NCBI RefSeq assembly: GCF_002252705.1
Contig: NZ_NQLA01000008.1
Coordinates: forward strand, 1-64,000
Reading direction: 5' to 3'
Origin: Vulcanococcus limneticus LL
Lineage (GTDB): Bacteria; Cyanobacteriota; Cyanobacteriia; PCC-6307; Cyanobiaceae
DNA: 64,000 nucleotides
Positions within the stretch are counted from its first letter, which is position 1, and every line of letters begins with the position of its first letter. The position numbers and the translations under genes were made by a program. The notes below the pieces were generated by a model, which did no database searches, was not told where the DNA came from, and saw only the letters and a list, made by a program, of their open reading frames with translations. This document shows, one piece after another, positions 28,901 through 37,571 of the stretch.

Positions 28901-30305
28901 TCAGCGTCAGCAGGTCGGACTCGGTGATCTCCAGGTGCAGCCGCGCGGCGGGCAGGCCGTCCTGCTCCAGCCACTGCCGCACCGTGTCGGCGAGACCCGG
29001 ATGGCTGAGGGTGGAGGGGGTCACATTGGCCGCCACGAACAGGTGGGGCGGCAGGCTCGCCAGGGCAGTGAGGCTTTGGCGCAGAACGGCCAGATCAATC
29101 TGGGCCGCGAGGCTGGCGCGGCTGGCGGCGGGCAGGAAGGTGTCGGGCATCGCCACGCTGCCGTCCGGCTGCAGCCAGTGCACCAGCGCCTCGTAGCCCC
29201 GCAGCTCGCCGGTGTCGAGGTCCACCTGCGGCATGAACCAGGCCTGGAAGGCGTCGCTCTCCAGGGCCGCTCGGATTCGGGCCTGCAGCACCAGCTCGCC
29301 CCGCGCCCCATCGGCAAAGGCCTGTTCACCAAAGGCCACCCGGTCCCGGCCCTCGGCGGCGGCCTGGCGCATGGCCAGGCTGGCATCGCGCAACAGCTCG
29401 TCGGCGTCCTGAGCGGCTTCGGCAATGGCGATGCCGATGCTCACTGAAGGATCGATCTGGTGATCGCCGTAGGACAGGACGCCCTTGCAGGCCAGACGCA
29501 ACCGCTCGGCGAGCGAGGCGGCTTCGGCCACTGAGCCAAGCCCCGGCATCAACAGCACAAAGGTGTCGGCAGTGCCGCGCGCCAGCAGCGCCGCCGGGGG
29601 CACGGCCTCTGCCAGCCGCGCGGCCAGGGTGGCGATCAGCAGGTCACCGGCCCTATGGGTCAGTGCGTCGTTGATCTGGGTGAGTCGATCGATGCCAATG
29701 CTCAGGATCGCCAGCAGCTCCGATGCTCCACTGCGCTCGACCAGGACCGCCTCCAGCTGCGCCACCATCACGCCACGGTTGGCCAGCCCCGTGAGCGGGT
29801 CGGTCTGCAGGGCCTGCAGCGCCTGCTTGGTGCTGGAGAGATCCAGGATCTGAACGATGAACAGCACCTCCGGCTGTTCCTGCTGACCCAGGCAGGAGAC
29901 CGAGACCTGGCCCCAGATCACGTGTCCGTCGGCGTGGATGTAGCGCTTCTCCAGCTGGAAGCTGTCGAGCCGGCCCGCCACGATCTCCCTCACCAGATCC
30001 AGGCTCTCGTCGAGATCGTCGGGATGGGTGACATCCCGCAGCAGCATCTGGCCCAGGGCCTGCTCGTCGCGGCCCAGCAGGCGGCAGAGGGCGGGATTCA
30101 CCTCCAGGAAGCGGCCCTCCGGGGTGACCAGTGCCATGCCGACTGCGGCATGGCGCATCACCTGCTCAAACAGCGCCTCCCGTCCCGCCGACGTCAGCGA
30201 CAAAGCGCTGGCCCCCGTGCTGGGGCCACCGGAGCGGGAGTGGGCGCATCGCCTGCTATCTTCCCCAACCCTGCCCAAATCAATAAATTTTGCCGATTTG
30301 AGCAT
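25965..30305 (-). CDS. PAS/GGDEF*/EAL/multi-PAS/GGDEF cyclic-di-GMP protein
   Basis: About 1,446 residues from ATG 30305 (MLKSAKFIDL); an in-frame ATG at 30440 would add 45 residues of low-quality sequence. Order: PAS (about 40-160), degenerate GGDEF (GTADTF replaces the motif), EAL domain (YEALVHW, EITESD, DDFGTGFSSI, KLDRSF, EGVES), then five or so PAS/PAC repeats with HPEDRDSF and HPDDYDAW signatures, and a C-terminal cyclase with RLGGDEL. An RSHD I-site lies five residues before GGDEL. The EAL catalytic set looks complete. No membrane segment, so cytosolic multi-signal integration is likely. It shares architecture with the convergent neighbour, suggesting an old duplication. Confidence 0.9.
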   Translation of the reverse strand: MLKSAKFIDLGRVGEDSRRCAHSRSGGPSTGASALSLTSAGREALFEQVMRHAAVGMALVTPEGRFLEVNPALCRLLGRDEQALGQMLLRDVTHPDDLDESLDLVREIVAGRLDSFQLEKRYIHADGHVIWGQVSVSCLGQQEQPEVLFIVQILDLSSTKQALQALQTDPLTGLANRGVMVAQLEAVLVERSGASELLAILSIGIDRLTQINDALTHRAGDLLIATLAARLAEAVPPAALLARGTADTFVLLMPGLGSVAEAASLAERLRLACKGVLSYGDHQIDPSVSIGIAIAEAAQDADELLRDASLAMRQAAAEGRDRVAFGEQAFADGARGELVLQARIRAALESDAFQAWFMPQVDLDTGELRGYEALVHWLQPDGSVAMPDTFLPAASRASLAAQIDLAVLRQSLTALASLPPHLFVAANVTPSTLSHPGLADTVRQWLEQDGLPAARLHLEITESDLLTLTPAVRTTFEELAALGVRWLIDDFGTGFSSISHLRDLPIHAIKLDRSFTAAIAKGDQKSVRLAQALAGLAEGLGLDTVAEGVESAAEAAFLLDLGWNRGQGWLYGKAAPLDPDPRIACSLPPGPSSIPALPPVPPIAPAELKLVRSRSSWALAVTESVPVGLYALRISAAGDKEFLFVSRRWLEMLRLTREEVLAQESLAFNRVHPEDRDSFGQHWQASIDAGETLYWEGRLLIEGSVSWVRIEGIPQPQSDGSCVWQGVMSDITALKNKELDLQRLLDNAPIAIALNSLTDADPAITYVNRQFERTLGYDRDTIPRLSDWSRLAYPDPAYRAQIMERWAEALEVARHQEGTVGTLEAEVMTADGRRLAVVFSAVVLEEMLVVSMLDITQRRQAEKQLQQARLQLAETALAVTEAIPVGTYTMLQPPDGGMASFAFMSERFLAICGLEREAAAADPFKAFACVHPDDYDAWLARNAEAFATRLPFYGETRIVVDGEVRWISAESIPRQLSDGSVVWEGVLIDITERICTQRRLQDNESRLRRILDSLLDPHITLEPLRDAAGRPVEFVCRDANQAAGADLQLPREQLLGRSLAALLPAEPATDLPRQCAVVLESGAPLALNEVPFRREELGRQGWLDLRVVRVGEALSCTWRDVSDRVEAARHLAASELQYRLLAENSSDVVMQLTGDGTIVWVSPSLTATLGWMPEEWVGRLGTEFLEHEGNASHYRDNLEALRAGRTVVARDRVRARDGRWHWAETHACPFRNSSGEIDGIVSSFRTIDAEVKAEQELARLARTDELTGLLSRREVLARIDSFRSHTPRNGQRTAALFCDLDAFKPVNDRYGHAIGDELLRVLAKRIRDCLRSHDLAARLGGDELLVLLQGVQDLDNAVAIAEKIRVAAQAPVATVAGELQISLSIGVTLAQPGESSDALIARADAGMYEAKRVGRNCVIPIPADGPTAGTAHAPNPVADPANPTRP

Positions 30306-30680
30306 ACGCGGGGAACTTACCGCGAATGGAGGCTTTGCAAGACGCTGAGGCCATGGAGACCGCCAGCAGTGGGAGAGGAGCTGAGGGCGGAGGCTCCTCT
30401 GGAGCGGGCCCAGGTCCGTTGGAGCGCCATGAATCTCCACAGGAGGACCGGACAGGGATTCCAGCTCTTCAACCTCATCTGGATTCCGACCTCAGCCGTC
30501 TGAGCTGGGACCTTCGGGGCCTAGAAGAGGGCACTAGGGCCGGTTTGTCTGTACCGAGCGTGACAAATTGAACCGTCCTCTGACTCCGGGAGAATCCCAG
30601 GAGGACCTCTCAGACCAGGTCGGAGCAAAACGCCCCAAGACCGCTCTGGATGGAATGGTGGTTGATGCCTCGATCGGCAT
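30306..30680. other. intergenic region, no convincing gene
   Basis: About 375 bp between the GGDEF/EAL giant and the amidotransferase gene. The giant's alternative 5' extension would lie here. An imperfect inverted repeat, TTTGTC (30544-30549) and GACAAA (30562-30567) with 12-bp spacing, is the only structured element seen. Confidence 0.3.
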
Positions 30681-31433
30681 TCAGGCCTGAGGCGCTGTGG
30701 CGGCCAAGGCATCCAGCAGCCTGCCCAGCAGAAGCCGGTTGCGTGCCTGAATCCGCTCACCCCAGGCCTCCAGATCAGCCAGCACCCGATCCACGCCACC
30801 GGCACCATGGGCCCGCATCACGAAGTCTGGGGCTGCTTCCACCCACGACCGCGCCAGGGCAGGGGTGATCTCGGCGTGGAACTGCAGCCCCCAGGCGCAT
30901 GGGCCCATGCGGAAGGCCTGTTCGCGGCAGGCCAACGAGGAGGCCAGCAACACCGCATGGGCAGGCAAGCGGCAGCGATCGCCGTGCCAGAAGAACGCCG
31001 GTTCACAGGCATGGAACCCAGCCAGGGCCGGCTCCTCGGCAGCGGCCGGCAGCCACTGCACAGCCCCGCACCCCACTTCCGGCCGTGCCTGACGAGGATC
31101 CCCCTGGGTGAGGGGCTCCACCGCTCCGCCGGCCACATGGGCCAGCATCTGGGCACCCAGGCACAGGCCAAGCACCGGTGCCTGGGCCTCCAGGCGAGCC
31201 CTGATCAGTGCCAGTTCAGCCGGCATCCAGCCAAAAGCTGGGTCGTCGCGATCGCCCACACCCATGGTGCCGCCAAGCACCACCAGGATCTGGCCGGGCT
31301 GCTGGTCCTGGGGCAGGGGATCGCCACAATCCAGCCGACAGAGCCTCCAGGTCCATTGCCGTTCTGCCACCAGTTCGGGCAAGGTGCCGGGCCCAACCAG
31401 CGCCTGGTGCTGCAGCACGATCACTTCAGGCAT
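30681..31433 (-). CDS. class I glutamine amidotransferase-like protein
   Basis: A 250-residue stand-alone GATase-1 domain. The nucleophile elbow is GLCLGAQML (Cys around residue 95) and the catalytic histidine lies in WGLQFHAEITP; the oxyanion segment LGGTMGVGD precedes them. Such GMP-synthase-like proteins hydrolyse glutamine or gamma-glutamyl compounds; the acceptor is unknown. ATG 31433 (MPEVIVLQHQ) is preferred over a GTG nine bases upstream. Transcription runs away from the tRNA-Ser repeat that begins the island about 200 bp to the right. Confidence 0.85.
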   Translation of the reverse strand: MPEVIVLQHQALVGPGTLPELVAERQWTWRLCRLDCGDPLPQDQQPGQILVVLGGTMGVGDRDDPAFGWMPAELALIRARLEAQAPVLGLCLGAQMLAHVAGGAVEPLTQGDPRQARPEVGCGAVQWLPAAAEEPALAGFHACEPAFFWHGDRCRLPAHAVLLASSLACREQAFRMGPCAWGLQFHAEITPALARSWVEAAPDFVMRAHGAGGVDRVLADLEAWGERIQARNRLLLGRLLDALAATAPQA

Positions 31434-31632
31434 GGCGCCCACTGTTGGATCTGAACCCCAGGTCGGCTTCCCAGACGCTGATGATCAAGGTGACCTGGAG
31501 ATCCTCAGCCTGGCCGGTGGCGGTAGGCCAGCCACCACCTGCGGCGGGTGTTCGACGGGCGTCGCTACGTGGAGCGAGTGCGAATTCCCGTGGATCGGGG
31601 AACCCCAGCGGGCGTGCCCGTGGTTTTTGGGA

Positions 31633-31694
31633 AACGGAGGGGGTGGGATTCGAACCCACGGTGCCTTTCGGCACGCCGGTTTTCAAGACCGGAG
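31633..31694 (-). repeat. left attachment site: 3' remnant of tRNA-Ser(TGA)
   Basis: Sixty-two bp identical to 52687-52748. On the minus strand it contains the anticodon loop, variable arm, T-arm and 3' acceptor strand (31635-31694) but no D-arm or 5' acceptor strand, so it cannot make a tRNA. The match ends exactly at 31694, just 5' of the anticodon stem. Confidence 0.93.
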
Positions 31695-32024
31695 TAGTTG
31701 CCACAAGAATGCATGATAGGACTTGTCTTTTGGAGAGAGGGCGAATCTGCTTGACCACTTCTTGACCGCTGTGGTGTTGGATGCCTGGGCGGCCTCGCAA
31801 ACTTCCGCCAGATACCAGCCGAGAGATCGCCAGCAACGGACGGCAGGGACACGGATGGTTTTGAAATCATGGCGTGGAGTGCCTAGTCGGGGCGTAAGTA
31901 AGGCGGGGAGAAGCTTCTTGGACTCCTGCAGCAGGGCCACTTCACGCACCGCGGGGTCGCCGTAGGCAGCGCGGATGTGGATCCGGGCCCGGCGCACCAG
32001 GCGGTTCAAGCTGGCGTCCATCAC
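31683..32024 (-). CDS. hypothetical protein ending inside the attachment site
   Basis: A 113-residue basic frame of no recognised family (…VRRARIHIRAAYGDPAVREVALLQ…). Its GTG start (32024) overlaps the stop of the portal gene by 4 bp, as expected in a phage structural operon. Its stop codon is the TGA at 31685-31683, which is exactly the anticodon of the tRNA-Ser remnant. The C-terminus is therefore set by integration, and the protein is probably a truncated relic of a gene that continued in the ancestral phage or element. Confidence 0.4.
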   Translation of the reverse strand: MMDASLNRLVRRARIHIRAAYGDPAVREVALLQESKKLLPALLTPRLGTPRHDFKTIRVPAVRCWRSLGWYLAEVCEAAQASNTTAVKKWSSRFALSPKDKSYHAFLWQLLRS

Positions 32025-33139
32025 GCCTTTGATGCGGGTGATGGCGTCGTCGTCGATGGAACGGAGGAGGCTTTGTCGCGCTCCAGGAGGTTTATTGCTC
32101 CTTCAAAGGGGCCGGCGTTGATGTCGCCCGCGGTGTGGGTCACCTGGATGCGGAGTCCCCGGGCCTCGTAGGTGTCGAGGGCGTCTGCCGCTACGCGGCC
32201 TCCGGCATCGGGGGCGGGAGTGGGCTTCGCACCATCCTGGGCACCAGCGTCCTCGGGGGGAGCCAGGGCCATCTCCCGCTGGGCGGCCATGGAGAGCATC
32301 TGGGTTTCGAACTGGGCTGCGGTGGTCTCGGCCAGCTGCTCGGTGACGGCGTCGTTGAGGGGGGTCTCGAGGGAGAACTCGGCCGAGCCGAAGCGGGCCT
32401 GGCGGATCTCGATGGGCTGGAGGACACCCAGCTGCGCGTAGATCGTGTCGCTGTCTGCAGCGAGCTTGCGCAGGGTGGCCTTCTCTTCGTCCGTCTGGGT
32501 GAAGACCGAGGGGAAGTGGACTTCCCAGTCCTCGGGGGGACGGCCTTTGGCAGGGCCCTCACGGGCGGCGAGGATGTAGGTGAAGATCTGGGTGACAGGG
32601 TCCTGGCAATAGCCGCTCTGCCACTCCTCAACGAGGCTGGCCCAGACGCGCTCCTCGAAGCGGCCTTCTTTGCCGAGGCCACCGGGGCTTGTGCCCATGA
32701 GGATGGAGGCGGGCCAGCCGGTGACAGCCTGCAGGTACTGGACAAAGGGTTCGGTGGCGCTGGCGATGTTCGTCAGGTTCCGGGAGAGGTTGGAGAGGGT
32801 CTCCTCCTTGTCCAGGACGTAGGTGCCGTACACGGAGCGGGAGAGGCGGTTGAGCTCCAGGCGCTTGCGGATGGCGTCCTCCCCGCCGGCGGCGATGCGC
32901 TGCATGAGGCCCGGCATGTTGTGGACCAGGAGGTCGCCTTCCGAGATCAGGGCGTTGAGGCCGTGGAGGGAGCTGACGTAGTCCTGCCAGGCGTCCCAGA
33001 TGACTTCAATGACGGACTGGCCCCATCCGGTGTTGTTGACGCGGAGGTTCCAGGGCAGCTCAAGGTTCAGATCCAGGATGTTGCTTAGGGAGAGTCTGGA
33101 TAACCCAGGAAATTGCCCAAGGCAGGGACTGAGACTCAT
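32021..33139 (-). pseudogene. phage portal protein (DUF1073-like), 5'-truncated
   Basis: The 372-codon frame matches the middle and C-terminal parts of DUF1073-type portal proteins. It has RVNNTGWGQSVIEVIWDAW, a stretch with LLVHNMPGLMQRI, the WPASILMGTSPGGLG loop, and a C-terminal region with EEKATLRKLAADSDTIYAQLGVLQP. Intact members have another 150 or so N-terminal residues that are missing; the first 28 codons here look unrelated, and the upstream sequence becomes AT-rich. No terminase or capsid gene remains. Portal proteins form the DNA-entry ring of tailed-phage heads. I read this as a decayed phage remnant or a gene captured during mobilisation in phage particles. Confidence 0.65.
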
Positions 33140-33372
33140 GCCCCGTCTTAATGGCGATTTCTCAGCAGGAGGTTGTCCAGACCTTCCTTAGATATTAACC
33201 GTGAAACAACCTGTCCGTTCTGACCGGAAAACCCACTTATCCGCTTGGTCCAGGAGTCGCTCACTTGCTGTATGCAAAAGCTGCATCACACTGCCCCCAT
33301 CTCTATCAAGAGTTGTTTCACGAGCTTGCAACTCGCCAGGCTTATCTTTAGACTGCTCGAAAGCTTTTTCTT

Positions 33373-33606
33373 ATGAACAGCGTTTTGTCAGCGTTTGTCT
33401 TTTGGACGGCCGGAATTGTTCTTATTGTATCTGGCATAAAGAGCATTAATATCCAAGCCGCTTCTGAAGTGGACGGTTCGAGCAGTCTTATCGCTGAGAA
33501 CATCCGGAGCAGAGGCTACCAGACATTAGGCTTAGGAATCGCTTTTATCGGGTTTGGCTGCATACCTGTGAGGGGTGGCGCTAAAAATGATAATGACCAA
33601 GCCTGA
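33373..33606 (+). CDS. small two-helix membrane protein, unknown
   Basis: A 77-residue frame starting at ATG 33373 in an AT-richer tract. Hydrophobic segments at about residues 4-22 (VLSAFVFWTAGIVLIVSGI) and 50-64 (TLGLGIAFIGFGCIP) predict two membrane helices. No family recognised. Codon use differs from the GC-rich core (many A/T third positions), indicating transfer. It lies 20 bp upstream of another small membrane-protein gene on the same strand. Confidence 0.5.
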   Translation: MNSVLSAFVFWTAGIVLIVSGIKSINIQAASEVDGSSSLIAENIRSRGYQTLGLGIAFIGFGCIPVRGGAKNDNDQA

Positions 33607-33626
33607 GCTACTAGTACTGGATCGTT

Positions 33627-33977
33627 GTGAGTATGTATTTTGGCATTGGCTGGCTAGCCCCGCGATTTAAGACGGCTGCTTCGTTTGCATCAAGAAGACC
33701 ACAGCTTTCCGGCGTTATCTTGCTCTTGACAATTGCTGCAGGCTATTTGTCTTTAGAACGCATTAGTTATTATCGCGGAATTTCGGCGCAGCGGGCCGAC
33801 TGCATCGCTAACAGGGACAGGATAAGGCATCTTTATGTCGAGTCGGAACGACTTGCCGATAGCGCATACTCGCTTGGCGATTCAATTGACTCTATCGGCA
33901 TTGGCCGAGTTCAGGAAATTAGGGATAAAGCAAAAGAAAACTTTGACCTGTGCAAGAGCCTGCTCGAGAATTGGTGA
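33627..33977 (+). CDS. small membrane protein with C-terminal helical domain, unknown
   Basis: A 116-residue frame from GTG 33627 (or ATG 33633). One hydrophobic segment, LSGVILLLTIAAGYLSL (about 28-44), is followed by a polar helical region (RDRIRHLYVESERLADSAYSL...VQEIRDKAKENFDLCKSLLENW). The layout suggests an anchored soluble coil. It is AT-richer than the core and probably co-transcribed with the 77-residue gene. No recognised family. Confidence 0.5.
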   Translation: MSMYFGIGWLAPRFKTAASFASRRPQLSGVILLLTIAAGYLSLERISYYRGISAQRADCIANRDRIRHLYVESERLADSAYSLGDSIDSIGIGRVQEIRDKAKENFDLCKSLLENW

Positions 33978-34472
33978 ACTGAGGTCAGCAGTGTTAGCGG
34001 CCATCTGCTGTAATCTTTCTTGGATATATTCCTGCGGCTTGGGAAGCTCTGAAAAAACCCGTACTTCCGCGTGAAAATGGCAGCGTGATCGGAGGCCGGG
34101 ACTGAGGTGATGGGTGGTCAACAGCTCAGCCTCTCGGTTTACGAGCCCACCACGGCCAAGAAACAGAACAAACGGGACCTTAAACGCATACCCCACTTCT
34201 GCTCCACGAATGCCAGAGACCAGGCCGGGCGCCAAAAGCCCCGGGCCTTGACTCCCGGGAATAGCCGAATCCTGGCCCCCCCGCGCAGCAAACCTGCTCC
34301 CGCAAGCCTGCTGCAGCCCAGCTTCTATGCGATATCCGCATAGCTTCCAGGCATCTTGTTATGGGTCTCATCGGCATCGGGTACCAGGGGATGACCAGTT
34401 CGCATTCAAGGGTCAGGATGGGGCTCGACACTCTCCTGCACTCTGGTTCGCCAGGGTCGTCCAGCCCACTCC
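33978..34472. other. intergenic leader of the defence-like operon
   Basis: About 495 bp without a credible gene. A perfect inverted repeat, CTATGCG-ATATC-CGCATAG, at 34325-34343 lies 130 bp upstream of the DUF499 start and could be an operator. Short open frames here have no protein-like character. Confidence 0.4.
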
Positions 34473-37400
34473 ATGAGCCCTCCGACCATCTACGAGCTCT
34501 GCCGGCCGCGGGCCGACGTGCTGGAGGGGCGGATCCGGGATGAGGACTTCGCGGCTGACCTCAGCCAGGTGCTCAAGGGAACGGCGCCGGAGCTCTACAA
34601 GAACCCGGCTGTTTTCTTCGCCAACACCCACCCAACCCGGGGCCTACGCGACCTGTTTCTGGCGGTGGTGGACCGGCTCACCGGTTCCGGCAGCCAGCTG
34701 GGCAGCATCCTGCGGCTTGACACCAGTTACGGCGGCGGCAAGACCCATGGCCTGATCGGCCTGCGCCACATCCTCACGGCCGCCGATCAGATCCCCAACC
34801 TGGCGGAGTTCATCGACCCGGCTCGCCTTCCCCGTGAGCCGGTCACGGTTGCGGCCTTCGACGGGGAGAACGCCGACCCGATGAACGGCCGGCGGATGGC
34901 CACCACGGGGGAGGGGGGCGACATCTTGGCCTACACGCCCTGGGGTGAGCTGGCGGTGCAGCTGGCTGGCGCACCGGGATACGAGCGCATCCGCAACAGC
35001 GATCGCCTCGGCGCTGCGCCTCCTGGTGCTGAAACCCTGCGGGAGCTGATCGGCGAGCGGCCGGTGCTGATCCTGATCGATGAGCTCTCGATCTACCTGC
35101 GCAAGATCAAGGGCCCAGCTGCCGGCCAGGCCGCCGAGCAGCTCACCCCCTTCCTCACCGACCTGATCAAGGCGGTCAACTCCTCCCCCCAGGCGGTGCT
35201 GGTGTTCACCCTGGCCCTGGGCAAGGGCGGCCAGGCGGTCGATGCCTACGCCGAGGAGAACCAGCGGATCGATCGGATCTTCGCCGAGCTGCAGTCGGTG
35301 ACGGGCCGGCAGATCACCGCCCTCACCCCCACCAGCGAAGACGAAACCGTCCAGGTGCTGTGCCGGCGCCTGTTCGAGTGGATCGACCGCAGCCGGGCCG
35401 AGGAGGTGGTGCGCGCCTACCAGGAGATCTGGCAGCGCCACGGGGATGCCCTCCCGCCGGCGGGTCAGAACGACGATCGTGCCGAGGAGCTCCGACGCGG
35501 CTATCCGCTCCACCCGGAGCTGATCCAGACCCTGATGCAGAAAACCGCCACCCTGGAGAACTTCCAGCGGGTGCGGGGCATGCTTCGCCTGCTGGCGCAG
35601 ACAGTGGGCCAGCTCTGGCGGGAGCAGCCCCGCGCCTCAGCGATCCACCTGCATCACATCGATCCGGGCAACGAGCGGATCCGGCTGGAGATCAGCACCA
35701 AGCTGGCCCAGCAGGCATTCATTCCCGCGGTGCGGGCGGATGTCTCCAGCACCGCGGCCGAGGGCGGCAAGGCCCTGGCCCAGCGCCTCGATGCAAGTGA
35801 GTTCAGCGGCCTGGAGCCCTACGGCTCGATGGTGGCCCGCACGGTGCTGTTCCACTCGCTGGCCTTCAACGAGCCGCTCAAGGGTCTGAGCCGGCTGGAG
35901 CTGAACTACAGCCTCTACGCCCCCGGCGTCGATCCGGCCTTTGTCGACAAGGCCGTCCGCCACCTGCAGGAGGAGTCGGAATACCTGGACGACAGCGGCA
36001 CCAGCAAGCTGCGCTTCCTCACCGACGCCAACCTCAACCAGATGGTGAGGAAGCGGGAGGGGCAGTTCGATCTGGAGACGGTGCGGCAGGAGCTGAATGC
36101 CCGCATCGGTACGATCTTCGCCAAGCAGCGGTTTGAGCCGGTGCGATTCCCGGCCAGTCCAGCCGACATTCCCGATGACACCGACGGCCCCTACCTGGCA
36201 GTGATCCACTGGGAGGGGCACACGGTGGAGCAGTCCAACGTGCAGCTGCCGGAGCTGGTGGTGCGGCTGTTCAAGGAGAAGGGCGACAACGCCAACCTCA
36301 GGCTGAACCGCAACAACGTGGTGTTCGTCTGCGCCGATCGGCTCCAGGTCGACGACATGCTGCGCAAGACCCGCACCTATCTGGCGCTGCAGCAGATGCA
36401 GCAGGGCGACCTGTTCGCCAGCCTGCAGTCGCACCAGCAGGACCAGGTAAAGGAGCGCTACGGGCAGGCCCAGCAGGCCTTCGCGCTGGCGGTGCAGCAG
36501 GCCTACCGGCATGTCTTCTTCCCTGAGCGCGGCCCCTGGCCTGACACGCCGCTCACCCATGCGGCGATCACCGTCACCAGCGCGAGCAGTGAACCGGGGG
36601 TGGGCCAGAGGCAGGTGGAACGGGTGCTGCGGGAAGCCCGCGAGCTGGTGCTGGCTGAAGACCAGCCGCCGGCCCCGAACTACATGGCCGACAAGACGCC
36701 GCTAAAGCGCCAGGGGGTGATGAGCACCCAGCAGCTGCGCAACGAGTACTACCGCGATCCAGCGCTGCCGATTCTGCTGGGCGATCAGGTGCTCAAGGCC
36801 TGCCTGCGCAAAGGACTCGACGAAGGTCTGTTCGTTTACAAGGAGGGCGAGCGGCTTGAGGGGCAAGGACTCCCTCCCGGCATCCTCTCAATTAGTGAAG
36901 ACGCCCAGATCTTCATGATGGAGAAGGCCCTGGAGATGGGCATCTGGCCGCCCAAGACCAAGGAGAGCGAGCCGACGACTGTCATTGGCCTGCCGCCAAA
37001 CCAAGGCGGCGGTGCCTCGACAGGGCAAACAGGCGTGGTCGGCTCCGGAGGCTCCATCACGCAGCCCTTCGGAGGTGGTAGCGGGAGCGGACCAGTCGGC
37101 GGAAGTGGCATCCCTCAGCCGGTCACGCCCGGCGTGATCGAGCGGACGGACAACATCAAGACCGCCCTCACCCAGCTCGCGGAGCAGGTGAGCAGCTCGG
37201 GCAAGGCGATCAAGGCCATCACCTGGCGGATGAACAGTGGCGACGGCTTCCTGCCAATGGCCCTGCTCAAAGCGGAACCTGGGGCCACCGTGCGGGTCGA
37301 GATGATGGAAGGCGGCTGGAGCAGCGGCGACGGCAATGCCGAATGGACCTTCGAGTTCAACGGCACGCCGGAGGAGGCCACCTACCTGCGCAGCTTCATC

Positions 37401-37571
37401 GAGGGCCAGTGGCGCCGGGGGGGAGAGAAGGCGCTCGACATCACCTACCAGCTCCAGTACGAGCCTGCCTTGAGCTGGGATGACGGCGGCGAGGGCTGGA
37501 TCGGTCGCCTGACCCGGGCCGGCCTGGCCACCCAGTCCGCCACGATCCGCCTGGAGCTCACCAACGCATGA
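34473..37571 (+). CDS. DUF499-family AAA ATPase, defence-module core
   Basis: A 1,032-residue protein of the DUF499 (COG1483) ATPase family. It begins with an IYELCRPRADVLEGRIRDEDF segment, followed by Walker A in DTSYGGGKTHGLIGL (about residue 90) and Walker B in VLILIDELSIYLR (about 197). The C-terminal third has a Gly/Ser-rich linker (about 855-890) and a beta-rich end domain. DUF499 ATPases are related in domain content to BrxC/PglY of BREX and are frequently found beside DUF1156 methyltransferases in defence islands. The role is presumably ATP-driven regulation or assembly of the methylase-nuclease complex; that is inferred. The stop overlaps the next start by 4 bp. Codon use is GC-rich, like the host. 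Confidence 0.85.
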   Translation: MSPPTIYELCRPRADVLEGRIRDEDFAADLSQVLKGTAPELYKNPAVFFANTHPTRGLRDLFLAVVDRLTGSGSQLGSILRLDTSYGGGKTHGLIGLRHILTAADQIPNLAEFIDPARLPREPVTVAAFDGENADPMNGRRMATTGEGGDILAYTPWGELAVQLAGAPGYERIRNSDRLGAAPPGAETLRELIGERPVLILIDELSIYLRKIKGPAAGQAAEQLTPFLTDLIKAVNSSPQAVLVFTLALGKGGQAVDAYAEENQRIDRIFAELQSVTGRQITALTPTSEDETVQVLCRRLFEWIDRSRAEEVVRAYQEIWQRHGDALPPAGQNDDRAEELRRGYPLHPELIQTLMQKTATLENFQRVRGMLRLLAQTVGQLWREQPRASAIHLHHIDPGNERIRLEISTKLAQQAFIPAVRADVSSTAAEGGKALAQRLDASEFSGLEPYGSMVARTVLFHSLAFNEPLKGLSRLELNYSLYAPGVDPAFVDKAVRHLQEESEYLDDSGTSKLRFLTDANLNQMVRKREGQFDLETVRQELNARIGTIFAKQRFEPVRFPASPADIPDDTDGPYLAVIHWEGHTVEQSNVQLPELVVRLFKEKGDNANLRLNRNNVVFVCADRLQVDDMLRKTRTYLALQQMQQGDLFASLQSHQQDQVKERYGQAQQAFALAVQQAYRHVFFPERGPWPDTPLTHAAITVTSASSEPGVGQRQVERVLREARELVLAEDQPPAPNYMADKTPLKRQGVMSTQQLRNEYYRDPALPILLGDQVLKACLRKGLDEGLFVYKEGERLEGQGLPPGILSISEDAQIFMMEKALEMGIWPPKTKESEPTTVIGLPPNQGGGASTGQTGVVGSGGSITQPFGGGSGSGPVGGSGIPQPVTPGVIERTDNIKTALTQLAEQVSSSGKAIKAITWRMNSGDGFLPMALLKAEPGATVRVEMMEGGWSSGDGNAEWTFEFNGTPEEATYLRSFIEGQWRRGGEKALDITYQLQYEPALSWDDGGEGWIGRLTRAGLATQSATIRLELTNA

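Noticed and set aside
31635-31694. A second functional tRNA-Ser gene at the left repeat
   Set aside because: The D-arm and 5' acceptor strand are missing; sequence diverges just 5' of the anticodon stem.
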